In this document: positions 63,233 to 64,000 of the stretch, piece after piece
Numbering within the stretch: position 1 is the stretch's first letter
Layout: each line of letters opens with the position of its first letter
Source: Podospora pseudoanserina
Lineage: Eukaryota; Ascomycota; Sordariomycetes; Sordariales; Podosporaceae
Length of the DNA stretch: 64,000 bases
Reading direction: 5' to 3'
Assembly (NCBI RefSeq): GCF_035222485.1
Contig: NC_085920.1
Span: 62,001 to 126,000, forward strand
Notes under the pieces: generated by a model
Seen by the model: the letters and a program-made list of their open reading frames with translations, nothing else
Told to the model about the DNA's origin: nothing
Database searches by the model: none
Translations under genes and position numbers: made by a program

Positions 63233-64000
63233 GTCAGACAAGAGCAGACGGAAAGTTGCAGGTCGACATTTGTTTCGACTTTTGTGAGTCTTATCATGAT
63301 GGGCTCGAAGGGCCAAGAGACACTTGCAGTTAACCGGTGGGCCAATGAGACGTTGCAACGACGCTATGGGGAAAAGACCAATGGGAGCAACGCCCAAGTG
63401 TGCCATTGGGTCCGTCAGGCTCCAAATGTCCGATGTACTAGTGTGGAGACATCGTGGACCCTCGTGGAGCGACTCGACCTCGACGAAAATGACGCCGTTG
63501 TCCAATTCGGATCTGGTTTGGGCACCAGCTGCTTGCATCACGTCTGCAAGTTGGCACCACCGAATGCCGGAGGATCATTGTTCCAAGACGAAGCTGTCCC
63601 TTGATGATGCCTGATATTGGACAATGGACCAGGCCATTTCCTGTTGGAACTGGGAAACGAGGCGACCTCATGGACATTTTCCGACTTGATTGACAATGGA
63701 CGTTTTGTGTTTCAACTTTGCTGCAGGTCATTGATGAGGGCCTCACGTGCTAGTCGTAGCGAACCAACGACTGCAGTAGCCCCTCCCTCCCCCACCCAAC
63801 GACTGGTGAAGCATGCATCTTTTTCTTTCCCCGCACTTCAAGACCAGAACCAAGGCCATTCCCTGTCGGTATCAGCATACACAATGAGTCGATGGCATCT
63901 AGAGACTTGCATGTCACCTGATGTGGTGGTGACTGGTGGAACACACATCTACTGCATGATATGCAACCAAGCACCAGACATTGACAAGCTTGTTGCCGAC
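63233..64000. other. Window end, HET-gene promoter region
   Basis: About 770 bases upstream of the HET gene reaching the window edge. The HET reading frame stays open back to 63541 but without family resemblance. Nothing else is supported. Confidence 0.5.

Overview
The window is nuclear DNA of a filamentous ascomycete, most probably a Sordariomycete close to Sordariales (Podospora/Chaetomium/Neurospora relatives). The evidence is short introns (mostly 47-75 nt) with GT..AG ends and CTRAC-type branch points, GC-rich coding sequence, and families typical of Pezizomycotina: a HET-domain protein, SAT4/PTH11-type rhodopsin-fold membrane proteins, an RGS protein with a seven-helix amino half, a Vps3844-type endosomal protein and a CE15 glucuronoyl esterase. 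No plasmid, virus, CRISPR or recognisable transposon was seen. Genus is not fixed by the sequence.

Layout. 1.6-7.3 kb: OPT oligopeptide transporter (+), secreted CE15 esterase (-), SAT4-type membrane protein (-). 9.4-16.5 kb: TED1/CDC1-like metallophosphoesterase, glutamine-rich secreted repeat protein and TIM50, all on the minus strand. 17.5-25.1 kb: LPPELR-motif (F-box-like) protein, nitronate monooxygenase preceded by a 9-bp satellite, and an allantoate-permease-type MFS transporter, all plus. 25.8-31.6 kb: 7TM-RGS protein and metacaspase (minus). 32.4-41.4 kb: a dense housekeeping block with a WW/glycine-zipper protein, a Cdc25/rhodanese-like phosphatase, the four-exon SmG gene (too fragmented to be seen as an ORF), an NTR2-like spliceosome-disassembly factor, a Vps3844-like protein and a lineage-specific membrane protein. 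43.2-49.4 kb: DHA1-type MFS transporter and a large family-2 glycosyltransferase with an upstream ORF and a G-rich 3' minisatellite. 50.8-52.1 kb: a PTH11-like gene that looks disabled by a frame break and an in-frame TAG. 53.2-58.0 kb: malic enzyme, ribosomal protein L23 (uL14) and a secreted alpha/beta hydrolase. 59.1-63.2 kb: a second SAT4-type protein and a HET-domain protein whose HET fold is interrupted by about 125 low-complexity residues.

The genes do not form a biosynthetic cluster. The window mixes core cell biology (protein import, splicing, translation, GPI-anchor trafficking, endosomal sorting) with environment-facing functions (peptide and small-molecule uptake, plant cell-wall ester cleavage, G-protein signalling, self/non-self recognition). 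The most unusual items are the PTH11-like gene with TAG where a Trp is expected, the CE15 esterase without the canonical catalytic Glu, the interrupted HET domain, and the divergent metacaspase/WW-glycine-zipper pair with similar tyrosine-glycine-rich tracts. Exon boundaries were derived by hand from splice consensus and reading-frame continuity; no transcript or database evidence was available.
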